Shown: one piece after another, positions 7,161 through 15,342 of the stretch
How the letters are laid out: each line of letters starts with the position of its first letter
Numbering within the stretch: the first letter of the stretch is position 1
Assembly (NCBI RefSeq): GCF_000156375.1
Contig: NZ_DS996360.1
Span: 9,973-46,648 of the forward strand
Direction of reading: 5' to 3'
Origin: Desulfovibrio piger ATCC 29098
GTDB taxonomy: Bacteria; Desulfobacterota; Desulfovibrionia; Desulfovibrionales; Desulfovibrionaceae
Length of the DNA stretch: 36,676 nucleotides
Made by a program: the position numbers and the translations under genes
The notes under the pieces: generated by a model
Databases searched by the model: none
What the model was told of the DNA's origin: nothing
What the model saw: only the letters and a program-made list of their open reading frames with translations

Positions 7161-7211
7161 TTGCTATTTCCAGCCTTCGCAAGCTATACTGGATAGTCAC
7201 CAGAATGACAA
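7161..7211. promoter_or_regulatory. Overlapping divergent promoters (lipoprotein and aminotransferase)
   Basis: Minus strand: TTGTCA (7211-7206), 17 bases, TATAGC (7188-7183), start near 7176 for the lipoprotein gene. Plus strand: TTGCTA (7161-7166), 18 bases, TATACT (7185-7190), start near 7197 for the aminotransferase. The two -10 boxes share four base pairs, so only one polymerase could open the site at a time. Confidence 0.5.
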
Positions 7212-7282
7212 TAGGATCAGCAGTCTGACGAGCCCTCGTGCGCTCCGCCAGGATTGCGTGGACAACAACTCAGGAGAACCCC

Positions 7283-8479
7283 ATGTCCCTTCTTGCAGAA
7301 AGCGTTTCCGGCTATCTGGAAAATGCCTCCTGGATCCGCCGCATGTTCGAGGCCGGCGGCCAGTTGAAAGCCCGCTACGGTGCGGAGAACGTCTATGACT
7401 TCAGCCTGGGCAATCCCGACCTGCCCGCCCCCGCCGCCGTGGGCGAGGGCCTGCGCCGTTTTGCCGAGCATGCCGGTGAACCTTTCGCTTTCGGCTACAT
7501 GCCCAATGCCGGTTTTCCCTGGGCGCGCGAACAGCTGGCCGCCCATCTGAGCAAGGAGCAGGGCGTGGCCCTGGAGGCCAATGACGTGCTGCTCACCTGC
7601 GGTGCCGCCGGCGGCCTCAATGCCTTCCTGCGCGCCGTCATCAATCCCGGCGAAAAGATGCTGACCTTTGCCCCGTATTTCGTGGAATACGGCTTTTATG
7701 TGGCCAACCACGGCGGCAGCCTCCAGGCCATCATGAGCAAGCCCGGCACCTTCGAGCCCGACTTGGACGCCCTAGAAGAAGCCATCGACGAAAAGACCCG
7801 CGTGGTGCTCATCAACTCGCCCCACAACCCCACGGGCGTGGTCTACAGCCGCAAGGCCGTCACCTCCCTGTGCCGCCTGCTGGAGAACAAGAGCGAGCAG
7901 TACGGCCATCCCATCTGGCTCATCGCCGACGAGCCCTACCGCTTCCTGACCTACGACGGCGTGGAAGTGCCCTCGGTGCTGCCCCTGTACCAGTACGCCG
8001 TGGTCATCAGCTCCTTCTCCAAGAACCTGTCCCTGCCCGGCGAGCGCGTGGGCTATGTGGCCGTCTCGCCCAAGCTGGCCGACCGCGCCAAGCTCATGGC
8101 CGCGCTGACCCTGACCAACCGCATCCTCGGCTTCGTCAACCCGCCCGTGGTGGGCCAGCACATCATGGCCGCCGCCCTGGGCAGCCAGGTGGACGTGGAG
8201 ATCTACGCCCGCCGCCGTCAGGCCATGGCCGAGGTACTGACCGCTGCCGGTTACAGCTTCCAGATGCCCGCCGGTGCCTTCTACTTCTTCCCGCAGGCCC
8301 CCGGCGGTGACGACGTGGCCTTCGTCAACCGTCTGGTGGAAGAACGCGTGCTGGCCGTGCCCGGTTCCGGCTTCGGCTGCCCCGGCTATTTCCGCCTGGC
8401 CTTCTGCGTGGACGAGACCGTCATCCGCAATGCCGCCGAAGGCTTCGCCCGCGCCTACGCCGCGGTGGCCGGCAAGTAA
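7283..8479 (+). CDS. Class I/II PLP-dependent aminotransferase
   Basis: A 398-residue fold-type I aminotransferase of the AspC/COG0436 type. Visible landmarks are the substrate-binding NPDLPAP near residue 45, NSPHNPTGVVYS with the cofactor-binding Asn/Pro turn, ADEPYRF with the Asp that pairs with the pyridine nitrogen, the Schiff-base Lys in SSFSKNLSLPGERVGY, and a C-terminal Arg region (GYFRLAFC) that binds the substrate carboxylate. The substrate cannot be told from sequence; aspartate, alanine or aromatic amino acids are all possible. Start at 7283 follows AGGAGA. A terminator follows at 8489-8521. It precedes aroE and aroQ, but the terminator argues against one single operon. Confidence 0.88.
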   Translation: MSLLAESVSGYLENASWIRRMFEAGGQLKARYGAENVYDFSLGNPDLPAPAAVGEGLRRFAEHAGEPFAFGYMPNAGFPWAREQLAAHLSKEQGVALEANDVLLTCGAAGGLNAFLRAVINPGEKMLTFAPYFVEYGFYVANHGGSLQAIMSKPGTFEPDLDALEEAIDEKTRVVLINSPHNPTGVVYSRKAVTSLCRLLENKSEQYGHPIWLIADEPYRFLTYDGVEVPSVLPLYQYAVVISSFSKNLSLPGERVGYVAVSPKLADRAKLMAALTLTNRILGFVNPPVVGQHIMAAALGSQVDVEIYARRRQAMAEVLTAAGYSFQMPAGAFYFFPQAPGGDDVAFVNRLVEERVLAVPGSGFGCPGYFRLAFCVDETVIRNAAEGFARAYAAVAGK

Positions 8480-8488
8480 TGTCCCCTG

Positions 8489-8521
8489 GGGCGGGAGGGC
8501 GTGCGCCTTCCCGCCCTTTTT
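8489..8521 (+). terminator. Terminator after the aminotransferase gene
   Basis: An 8-bp stem GGGCGGGA/TCCCGCCC (8489-8496 with 8509-8516), with an inner GG/CC pair, followed by five T residues. The rhodanese start codon is 25 bases downstream, so partial readthrough may feed that gene. Confidence 0.75.
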
Positions 8522-8546
8522 GTCTCCTGTGTCTTCCGGAGGTCCC

Positions 8547-8933
8547 GTGTCCCGTCTCCTTTCCCTTTTGCTCCTGCTCTGCTGCCTCCTGCTGCCCGCC
8601 GCGAGCGTTCCGGCCCGCGACATCGGCCCGGACGAGGCCCGACAGGTGCTGGCCCAGCCGCCCGCCGGTCTGGTGGTGCTGGACATCCGCACCCCGGAAG
8701 AGTTCCGGGACGGGCATCTGCCCGGTGCCCGCAATCTGGACTTCTTCGCCCCGGATTTCCGGCAGCGTCTGGAAGCCCTGGCGCGCGAGGACGTGCCCAT
8801 CCTGCTCTACTGCCGTTCGGGCAACCGCTCTGGGCAGGCCATGCGCCTGCTGCGGCAGTGGGGCCGGGACGACGTGCTGCACCTTGCCGACGGCTTCCGC
8901 GCCTGGCGGGCCGCCGACCTGCCCGAAGAATAA
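8547..8933 (+). CDS. Exported rhodanese-like protein
   Basis: A 128-residue single rhodanese domain behind a signal peptide (very Leu-rich core, cleavage near VPA-RD at about residue 24). The active loop is YCRSGNRSGQA, with the persulfide-forming Cys, and the fold motifs VVLDIRTPEEFRDGHLPGARN and GFRAWRAADLP are standard. Such periplasmic rhodaneses move sulfane sulfur; the donor and acceptor here are unknown. I chose a GTG start at 8547 because GGAGGT stands four bases before it and it gives a proper signal peptide; no ATG fits. It lies between a terminator and aroE. Confidence 0.85.
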   Translation: MSRLLSLLLLLCCLLLPAASVPARDIGPDEARQVLAQPPAGLVVLDIRTPEEFRDGHLPGARNLDFFAPDFRQRLEALAREDVPILLYCRSGNRSGQAMRLLRQWGRDDVLHLADGFRAWRAADLPEE

Positions 8934-8981
8934 CGTCCCGCACGGCCCGTCCGTGCCCCTCTCCTTTATGGGAACTGCCTT

Positions 8982-9830
8982 ATGTCCGCTTTCATCCCCG
9001 CATCTCTCTATGGCGTCATCGGCTGGCCCCTGGCCCAGAGCTTGAGCCCGCTGCTGCACAACACCGCCTTCCAGGCCCTGGGCATCCCCGCGGCCTACAT
9101 GCTCTGGGAGCTGCCCCCGGAAAAGCTGCCGCAGTTCGTGGACAGCATGCGCCTGCTGGGCATCCGCGGCTGCTCCGTCACCCTGCCGCACAAGGTGGAG
9201 ATCCTGCCCCTGCTGGATCACCGCAGCGAGCGCGTGGAGCTCATGGGCGCCGCCAATACCCTGTACTGGCGGGACGGCCGGCTCTGCGGCGAGAACACCG
9301 ACGTGACCGGCTTCATGCATCCCCTGCTGGAACGCGGCCTCGACCCGGCCACGCCGGTGCTGGTGCTGGGCGCCGGAGGGGCCGCCCGCGCCGTGGTCTG
9401 CGGCCTGTGGCTGCACGGCTGCCGCCGCATCTTCGTGACCACACCTTCCGACCGTTCCCATGCGCCGCTGGTGGAGCGCTTCGGCGTCACGGCCGTTCCC
9501 TGGGCCGAGCGTCATGACGTGGCGGCCTCGCTGCTGGTCAACACCACGCCCCTAGGCATGCACGGCAAGGCCGAGGACCGGAGCCCCTATGATTTCGACC
9601 GGGCCCCGGCCCCGGCGGACGGCGGCGTGCCCGTGGCCTACGACATCGTCTACAACCCGCTGTGCACCCTGTTCCTGCGCGAGGCGCAGGCCCGCGGCTG
9701 GGCCACCATCAGCGGTCTGGAGATGTTTTTCCGCCAGGGCGAGGCCCAGTTCCGCCTCTGGACCGGGCAGGACATGCCGCAGGCCGCCCGTCTGGCCCTG
9801 GAACATCAGCTGGGCGCCGCGCGCGCCTGA
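8982..9830 (+). CDS. aroE: Shikimate dehydrogenase
   Basis: Reduces 3-dehydroshikimate to shikimate with NADPH. The 282-residue protein has the N-terminal substrate-binding signature YGVIGWPLAQSLSPLLHN, the catalytic Lys in SVTLPHK, ENTDVTGF with the catalytic Asp, and the Rossmann glycine motif GAGGAARAV followed by the late ISGLEMFFRQGEAQFRLWTG. All key residues appear present. It is followed by aroQ after a 15-base gap, so the two shikimate-pathway genes should be cotranscribed. Confidence 0.95.
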   Translation: MSAFIPASLYGVIGWPLAQSLSPLLHNTAFQALGIPAAYMLWELPPEKLPQFVDSMRLLGIRGCSVTLPHKVEILPLLDHRSERVELMGAANTLYWRDGRLCGENTDVTGFMHPLLERGLDPATPVLVLGAGGAARAVVCGLWLHGCRRIFVTTPSDRSHAPLVERFGVTAVPWAERHDVAASLLVNTTPLGMHGKAEDRSPYDFDRAPAPADGGVPVAYDIVYNPLCTLFLREAQARGWATISGLEMFFRQGEAQFRLWTGQDMPQAARLALEHQLGAARA

Positions 9831-9845
9831 GTCAGGAGGGATACC

Positions 9846-10295
9846 ATGCGCAAGATCCTCGTCCTCCACGGCGTCAATCTCGACATGTTCGGCAAACGTG
9901 ACCCCCGGCATTACGGCCATGCCACCCTGGCCGACATCGATGCGGCCCTGCGCGGGCTGGCCGATGAACTGGGCGTGGCGCTGGAGACCTTCCAGACCAA
10001 CCACGAGGGCGTGATGGTGGAACGCATCCACGCGGCCCTCACGGACGGCACGGACGCCATCGTCATCAACGCCGGGGCCTGGACCCATTACAGCTACGCC
10101 ATCATGGATGCCCTGGGCATACTGTCCATCCCGGTGGTGGAAGTGCACATGTCCAACGTCCACGCCCGTGAGGAGTTCCGTCACCATTCGGTGCTGTCCA
10201 CGGTCAGCGCGGGCAGCATCGCGGGCTTCGGTGTGGACAGCTATCTGCTGGGCCTGCGCGCGGCCTGCTCGCTGCTGGAGCGCAAGGATGCCTGA
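9846..10295 (+). CDS. aroQ: Type II 3-dehydroquinate dehydratase
   Basis: Converts 3-dehydroquinate to 3-dehydroshikimate, the step just before AroE. The 149 residues carry the type II pattern: N-terminal LHGVNLDMFGKRDP (in place of the common LNGPNLNLLGxRxP), the catalytic Tyr in HYGHATL, INAGAWTHYSYAI, and the catalytic His in VVEVHMSNVHAREEFR. The first motif is diverged (H for N, V for P, DMF for NLL) but the residues known to act in catalysis are kept. AGGAGG lies nine bases before the ATG. It is followed by a structured intergenic region and the hdr-flx operon. Confidence 0.92.
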   Translation: MRKILVLHGVNLDMFGKRDPRHYGHATLADIDAALRGLADELGVALETFQTNHEGVMVERIHAALTDGTDAIVINAGAWTHYSYAIMDALGILSIPVVEVHMSNVHAREEFRHHSVLSTVSAGSIAGFGVDSYLLGLRAACSLLERKDA

Positions 10296-10298
10296 CGT

Positions 10299-10376
10299 GG
10301 CGGGAAATGCCCGCCAGCCAAGACTTTGCGAACTGTGCAGATCGTAAAAAACATGTGCGCTTTGGCTGGATTTTTT
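10299..10376 (+). promoter_or_regulatory. Two overlapping hairpins, the second with a T-run, between aroQ and hdrC
   Basis: A 6-bp hairpin GGCGGG/CCCGCC (10299-10304 with 10310-10315) overlaps by two bases the left arm of a longer-range inverted repeat CCAGCCAA/TTGGCTGG (10314-10321 with 10362-10369), which is followed by six T residues (10371-10376). This could be the aroQ terminator with a large loop, or a pair of alternative structures. Confidence 0.35.
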
Positions 10377-10396
10377 CATGCAGACGCGCTAGTCTG
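10367..10396 (+). promoter_or_regulatory. Candidate sigma-54 promoter and small inverted repeat before hdrC
   Basis: TGG at 10367-10369 and TGCA at 10379-10382 place the GG and GC pairs exactly ten bases apart, as in -24/-12 promoters (TGG-ATTTTTTCA-TGCA), though the rest of the -24 box does not match. CAGAC/GTCTG arms (10381-10396) follow at once. No convincing sigma-70 pair was seen in the same gap. Confidence 0.25.
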
Positions 10397-10446
10397 CTGC
10401 AAATTGGTATGTCTTTGTCCTTCAGACTCTAACCTTGAGAGTTTCC

Positions 10447-11031
10447 ATGAACGACGCCATTGATCTGACCCGAAAGCGTGACCGCGACTTCACCGCCGCG
10501 GTGGAAGCGCAGAGCGGGCAAAACGTCTCCACCTGCTACCAGTGCGGCAACTGCTCGGCTGGCTGTCCTGCGGGCTTCGTCTATGACCTGCAGGCCAACC
10601 AGATCATGCGTGGCGTGCAACTGGGCCTGAAAGACCAGGTGCTGAACTCCCGCTCCATCTGGATGTGTCTGTCCTGTTCCACCTGCAGCCTCCGCTGCCC
10701 CAACAACATTGATGTGGCCGAGGTCATGGAGACCCTGCGCCACATGGCCCGCAAGGAAGGGCGCGTGGCCGTGCCCAAGGTGGAAAAATTCTGGTTTTCC
10801 TTCCTCGATACCGTGCGCAAGTTCGGGCGGACCTACGAGATCGGCACCATGGTCCTGTACATGTTGCGCTCCCTGCGCGTCTTCACGGACGTGGACCTGG
10901 CTCCCCAGGCCCTGGCCAAGCAGAAGCTGGGCTTCAAGCCCCATTCCATTCCCAACGGCGGCGCCGAGGCTGTGGGCCGCATCATGACCCGCTACAAGGA
11001 ACGCGCCAAGCGTGAGGGGGTGCGCCCATGA
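10447..11031 (+). CDS. hdrC: Heterodisulfide reductase-like subunit C
   Basis: An electron-relay subunit of 194 residues carrying two [4Fe-4S] clusters: Cys30/33/36/40 in CYQCGNCSAGCPAG and Cys74/77/80/84 in CLSCSTCSLRCPNN. These are the normal HdrC motifs. In the HdrABC module it passes electrons between HdrA and the catalytic HdrB. I took the ATG at 10447; an in-frame TTG four codons earlier is also listed by frame but has no advantage. The stop overlaps the hdrB start as ATGA, showing tight translational coupling. It is the first gene of the hdr-flx operon. Confidence 0.93.
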   Translation: MNDAIDLTRKRDRDFTAAVEAQSGQNVSTCYQCGNCSAGCPAGFVYDLQANQIMRGVQLGLKDQVLNSRSIWMCLSCSTCSLRCPNNIDVAEVMETLRHMARKEGRVAVPKVEKFWFSFLDTVRKFGRTYEIGTMVLYMLRSLRVFTDVDLAPQALAKQKLGFKPHSIPNGGAEAVGRIMTRYKERAKREGVRP

Positions 11032-11948
11032 GACTTGCCTACTATCCCGGCTGTTCGGCCAAGGGCTCCTCGGCCGATTACGAAATGTCCACCCAGGCCG
11101 TGTGCGGTGCCCTGGGCATGCGTCTGGAAGAGCTGCCCGACTGGAACTGCTGTGGTTCCACGCCCGCCCATGCGGTGGATACCGAGCTTTCCGCGGCCCT
11201 GTGCGTGCGCAACCTGGACATCGCCGCCCGCACCCAGGCCGACATGGTGGTGACGCCCTGTCCCAGCTGCCTCTCCAACCTGCGCCATGCGGCCAAACGC
11301 ATGGAAAAGCCGGAGTTCCGCGCCCGCGTCAACGAGCTGCTGGACAACCCCGCGGCCGAGAGCTTCCCGCCCGTGACCTCCGTCATGCAGGGCATCGCCC
11401 AGATGTACGACGCCAAGGCCATCGCCAGCCATGTGAAGCGCAGCCTGCGCGGCCTCAAGCTGGTGGCCTACTACGGCTGCCTCATGAGCCGTCCGGCGGA
11501 ACTCATGCAGTTCGGGGATCCCGAGAACCCCACCCTCATGGAAGAGCTGCTGGCCGCCTGCGGCGCCGAGATGCTGGACTTCCCGCTCAAGACCGAATGC
11601 TGTGGCGCCTCCTTCGGCATTCCGGAACGTCCCATGACGGCGCAGCTGTCGGGCCGCATCCTCGAAGTGGCCACCAACATGGGCGCCGACGCCATCGTGG
11701 TGGCCTGCCCCCTGTGCCAGATGAACCTGGACCTGCGCCAGAAACAGGCCATGAAGGGCGTGGACCGCTATTTCAATATGCCGGTGCTCTACTACACCCA
11801 GATGATGGGCCTTGCCTTCGGCATGCTGCCCAGCGAACTGGGCCTCGACAAGCTGGTGGTCAGCGCCAACGCCCTGGTGGAGCGCATCCTCGACACCCAG
11901 CGCGAAGACGCCCAGAAGGCCCAGGCCCCCGAAGGAGATAAAGCATGA
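11028..11948 (+). CDS. hdrB: Heterodisulfide reductase-like subunit B
   Basis: The catalytic subunit of the Hdr module, 306 residues. It has two full CCG domains: Cys9, Cys41-Cys42 and Cys78/Cys81 (NCCGST, CPSC), then Cys151, Cys191-Cys192 and Cys227/Cys230 (ECCGAS, CPLC). In methanogens these bind two noncubane [4Fe-4S] clusters that reduce the CoM-S-S-CoB disulfide. Sulfate reducers lack that disulfide; DsrC trisulfide/disulfide forms are the partner usually proposed, which is inference here. It is coupled to hdrC and hdrA by ATGA overlaps at both ends. Confidence 0.94.
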   Translation: MRLAYYPGCSAKGSSADYEMSTQAVCGALGMRLEELPDWNCCGSTPAHAVDTELSAALCVRNLDIAARTQADMVVTPCPSCLSNLRHAAKRMEKPEFRARVNELLDNPAAESFPPVTSVMQGIAQMYDAKAIASHVKRSLRGLKLVAYYGCLMSRPAELMQFGDPENPTLMEELLAACGAEMLDFPLKTECCGASFGIPERPMTAQLSGRILEVATNMGADAIVVACPLCQMNLDLRQKQAMKGVDRYFNMPVLYYTQMMGLAFGMLPSELGLDKLVVSANALVERILDTQREDAQKAQAPEGDKA

Positions 11949-13906
11949 GAATAGGCGTTTTCATCTGTCACTGCGGCAGCAATATCGGCGGCACCGTTGA
12001 TTGCGCCAAGGTCGCCGAGACGGCCCGAGCCTATCCCGATGTGGTCTACGCCGTGGACCTCATGTACTCCTGTGCCGAGCCCGGCCAGGCCGCCATCGAA
12101 GCGGCCATCCACGAGCACAAGCTGGACGGCGTGGTGGTGGCCTCCTGCAGCCCGCGCATGCACGAGCCCACGTTCCGCCGCACCGTGGAACGCGCCGGCC
12201 TGAACCGCTACATGTTCGAAATGGCCAACATCCGCGAGCACGTCTCCTGGATCGGCAAGGACAAGGTGGCCAACACCAACAAGGCCGCCGAACTGGTGGA
12301 AATGGCCGTTGCCAAGCTGCGCAACAACAAGCCGCTGTTCTCCAAGTCCTTCGACATCAACAAGCGCGTGCTGATCATCGGCGGCGGTGTGGCCGGCATC
12401 CAGGCCGCCCTGGACTGCGCCGACGGCGGCGTGCCCGTGGTGCTGGTGGAACGTCAGCCCACCATCGGCGGCAAGATGGCCAAGCTGGACAAGACCTTCC
12501 CCACCGTGGACTGCTCGGCCTGCATCCTGGGCCCCAAGATGGTGGACGTGGCCCAGCATCCCAACATCACCCTGTACGCCATGTCGGAAGTGGAAGACAT
12601 CTCCGGCTACGTGGGCAACTTCACCGTCAAGATCCGCAAGCGCGCCACCTATGTGGACTGGAGCCTGTGCACCGGCTGCGGCGCCTGTACGGAAAAATGC
12701 CCCAGCAAGAAGACGCCTGACGCCTTCAACGAATTCACCGGTCCCACCACGGCCATCAACATCGCCTTCCCGCAGGCCATCCCCAAGAAGGCGGTCATCA
12801 ATCCCGAGTACTGCCGTCAGATGACCAAGGGCAAATGCGGCGTGTGCGCCAAGGTCTGCCCCACCGGCGCCATCAAGTACGACATGCAGGACGAGGTCAT
12901 CACCGAGGAAGTGGGCTGCATCGTGGCCGCCACCGGTTACGACCTCATGGACTGGACCATCTACGAGCAGTACGGCGGCGGCAAGTACCCCGACGTCATC
13001 ACCTCCCTGCAGTACGAACGCCTGCTGTCCGCCTCCGGCCCCACCGAAGGCCACATCAAGCGTCCTTCCGACGGCAAGGAGCCCCAGAGCGTGGTCTTCA
13101 TCCAGTGCGTGGGCTCGCGCGACAAGTCCATCGGCCGTCCCTACTGCTCGGGCTTCTGCTGCATGTACACCGCCAAGCAGGCCGTGCTGACCAAGGACCA
13201 CATCCCCACTTCGCAGTCCTACGTCTTCTACATGGACATCCGTGCCCCATCCAAGCTCTATGACGAGTTCACCCGCCGGGCCATCGAAGAATACGGCACG
13301 GAATACATCCGCGGCCGCGTGTCCAAGATCTACCCCGACGGCAATGGCCAGTACATCGTCAAGGGCGTGGACACCCTGCTGGGCCAGCCCGTGGAGATCC
13401 GCGCCGACCTGGTGGTCCTGGCCGTGGGCATCGAAGCCAGCAAGGGCTCCCCGCAGCTGGCCGAGAAGCTGCGCATCTCCTACGACAGCTACGGCTTCTT
13501 CATGGAGAGCCATCCCAAGCTGAAGCCCGTGGAGACCAACACCGCCGGCGTGTTCCTGGCCGGTGTCTGCCAGGGCACCAAGGACATCCCCTCGTCGGTG
13601 TCCCAGGGCTCGGCCGCCGCGGCCAAGGTGCTGGCGCTCTTTGCCCGCGACAAACTTGAAAATGACCCGCAGATCGCGCAGGTGGACAACAAGCGCTGTG
13701 TGGCCTGCGGCAAGTGCATCCGTTGCTGCCCCTTCGGCGCCATCACGGAAGTGGAATTCCGCGGCGAGAAGAAGGCGCAGGTTATCGAAACCGTATGTCA
13801 GGGTTGCGGTGTGTGTACCTCCACCTGTCCGCAGGGGGCCATCCAGCTTTCGCACGCTACTGACAATCAGATCCTTGCGGAGGTGAATGCCTTATGCCAG
13901 TGCTGA
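11945..13906 (+). CDS. hdrA: Heterodisulfide reductase-like subunit A (FAD, iron-sulfur)
   Basis: The flavin-bifurcating subunit, 653 residues. In order: an N-terminal domain with Cys8/10/20 and the SCSPRMHEPTFR signature (67-78), the FAD-binding glycine motif RVLIIGGGVAGIQAAL (141-156), an inserted ferredoxin motif LCTGCGACTEKCPSK (about 239-253), a further Cys set GKCGVCAKVCPTGAI, the QCVGSRD and YCSGFCCMYTAKQA motifs, and two C-terminal [4Fe-4S] motifs (RCVACGKCIRCCPFGAI at 584 on, VCQGCGVCTSTCPQGAI at 617-633). The usual HdrA layout is thus complete. Its last 13 bases overlap the next gene. Confidence 0.95.
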   Translation: MRIGVFICHCGSNIGGTVDCAKVAETARAYPDVVYAVDLMYSCAEPGQAAIEAAIHEHKLDGVVVASCSPRMHEPTFRRTVERAGLNRYMFEMANIREHVSWIGKDKVANTNKAAELVEMAVAKLRNNKPLFSKSFDINKRVLIIGGGVAGIQAALDCADGGVPVVLVERQPTIGGKMAKLDKTFPTVDCSACILGPKMVDVAQHPNITLYAMSEVEDISGYVGNFTVKIRKRATYVDWSLCTGCGACTEKCPSKKTPDAFNEFTGPTTAINIAFPQAIPKKAVINPEYCRQMTKGKCGVCAKVCPTGAIKYDMQDEVITEEVGCIVAATGYDLMDWTIYEQYGGGKYPDVITSLQYERLLSASGPTEGHIKRPSDGKEPQSVVFIQCVGSRDKSIGRPYCSGFCCMYTAKQAVLTKDHIPTSQSYVFYMDIRAPSKLYDEFTRRAIEEYGTEYIRGRVSKIYPDGNGQYIVKGVDTLLGQPVEIRADLVVLAVGIEASKGSPQLAEKLRISYDSYGFFMESHPKLKPVETNTAGVFLAGVCQGTKDIPSSVSQGSAAAAKVLALFARDKLENDPQIAQVDNKRCVACGKCIRCCPFGAITEVEFRGEKKAQVIETVCQGCGVCTSTCPQGAIQLSHATDNQILAEVNALCQC

Positions 13907-15342
13907 ATGGCAAAGAACTGCGGATCGTAGGCTTTCTTTGCAACTGGTGTTCCTACGGCGGTGCCGACACCGCCGGGGTCGCCCGTGCCACCCAGCCCAC
14001 CGACCTGCGTATCATCCGTGTCCCCTGTTCGGGCCGCATCGACCCGCTGTTCATCGTGCGCGCCCTGCTCAACGGCGCGGACGGCGTGCTGGTGTCGGGC
14101 TGCCACCCGCGTGACTGCCACTATTCCGCCGGCAACTACTATGCCCGCCGCCGTCTGGAAGTGCTCAAGCAGTTCCTGCCCGTGCTGGGCATCGACGAAC
14201 GCCGCTTCGAGTACACCTGGGTCTCGGCTTCCGAAGGCCAGCGCTGGCAGCATGTGGTGACCACCTTCACCGACCGCATCCACAAGCTGGGCCCCGCGCC
14301 CCGCTTCGAGGATCCCGAGCCGCTGCTCAAGGTAGTGGACATGGCCCTCACGTCCCTGCGTCCGCTGGGCACCGGCCAGAACGCCAAACTGGACGAGCTC
14401 AAGGCCGCCATCAAGGCCAAGCTGCCCGAACTGGACTGCGTCATCGGCTGGCAGCAGGGCTACGACGCCGTGCACACGGTGCCGCTGTTCATGCGCACGC
14501 CCGAAGACGTGGACAAGCTGGTCTGGGGTCCCTTCAACGTCAACAACCCCGCCACCTACCTGCCCAGCTTCAAGGGCAAGAAGGTGGGCATCGTGGTCAA
14601 GGGCTGCGACTCCCGCTCCGTGGTGGAACTGTTGCAGGAAAACCTCATCAACCGCGATGACGTGACCATCTTCGCCATGCCCTGCGAAGGCACCCTGGAC
14701 ATGGCCCGCGTGGACAAGGAACTGGGCCGCTACAACAAGATCGACAGCGTGGTCTATGACGAGGCCGGTGTGACCGTCACCGCCGACGGCAAGGAACACC
14801 GCTTCTGCATGACCGAATGCGCCCAGGGCAAATGCTACGGCTGCACCATGCCCACGGCCAAGCTGGCCGACACCCTGGCCGGTGCGCCCACCACGGTGGA
14901 GGGCACCCCCGGCACGCCGCCCGAGCTGGCCCTGCTGGATTCCATGACCCTGCCCGAACGCATGGCCTTCTGGCGCGGCCAGATGGAACGCTGCCTGCGC
15001 TGCTACGCCTGCCGCAACGCCTGCCCCATGTGCGTGTGCCGCGACTACTGCGTGGCCGAGAGCCGTGATCCCCACTGGATGACCCAGGAAGACAGCGTGC
15101 GCGAAAAACTGTACTTCCAGACCATCCACGCCCTGCACCTGGCCGGCCGCTGCACCGGTTGCGGCGAATGCCAGCGGGCCTGCCCCGTGGGCATCCCGAT
15201 CCTGGCCCTGCGCCAGCAGATCGGTCGTGCCGTGAGCCAGCTCTTCGACGGCTACAAGGCCGGCATGGACCCCGAGGCCGTGCCGCCGCTGCTGGGCTAT
15301 GAGCTGGAAGAAAAGAACATCCATGAGAGGGAGTGGAAATGA
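13894..15342 (+). CDS. flxD/flxC: Fused FlxD (MvhD-like) and FlxC-like iron-sulfur protein
   Basis: A 482-residue protein with two parts normally described as separate subunits. Residues about 8-135 are an MvhD/FlxD domain with Cys16, 19, 45, 70 and 75 (CNWC, VPCSGR, CHPRDCHY), which carries a [2Fe-2S] cluster and passes electrons to HdrA. Residues about 160-300 resemble the FrhB/FdhB-type region (KKVGIVVKGCDSRSVVELLQE, FAMPCEGTLD). Residues 305-317 add four Cys (FCMTEC, CYGC), and 367-377 and 420-430 bind two [4Fe-4S] clusters (CLRCYACRNAC, CTGCGECQRAC). One uninterrupted frame with no internal stop supports a real fusion. GGAGGTG stands before the start, inside the hdrA end; the stop overlaps flxB as ATGA. 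Confidence 0.85.
   Translation: MPVLNGKELRIVGFLCNWCSYGGADTAGVARATQPTDLRIIRVPCSGRIDPLFIVRALLNGADGVLVSGCHPRDCHYSAGNYYARRRLEVLKQFLPVLGIDERRFEYTWVSASEGQRWQHVVTTFTDRIHKLGPAPRFEDPEPLLKVVDMALTSLRPLGTGQNAKLDELKAAIKAKLPELDCVIGWQQGYDAVHTVPLFMRTPEDVDKLVWGPFNVNNPATYLPSFKGKKVGIVVKGCDSRSVVELLQENLINRDDVTIFAMPCEGTLDMARVDKELGRYNKIDSVVYDEAGVTVTADGKEHRFCMTECAQGKCYGCTMPTAKLADTLAGAPTTVEGTPGTPPELALLDSMTLPERMAFWRGQMERCLRCYACRNACPMCVCRDYCVAESRDPHWMTQEDSVREKLYFQTIHALHLAGRCTGCGECQRACPVGIPILALRQQIGRAVSQLFDGYKAGMDPEAVPPLLGYELEEKNIHEREWK

Noticed and set aside
10320-10446. Rex (NADH-sensing) operator in front of hdrC
   Set aside because: No TTGTGAA-N4-TTCACAA-like sequence is present, only TTTGCGAAC.
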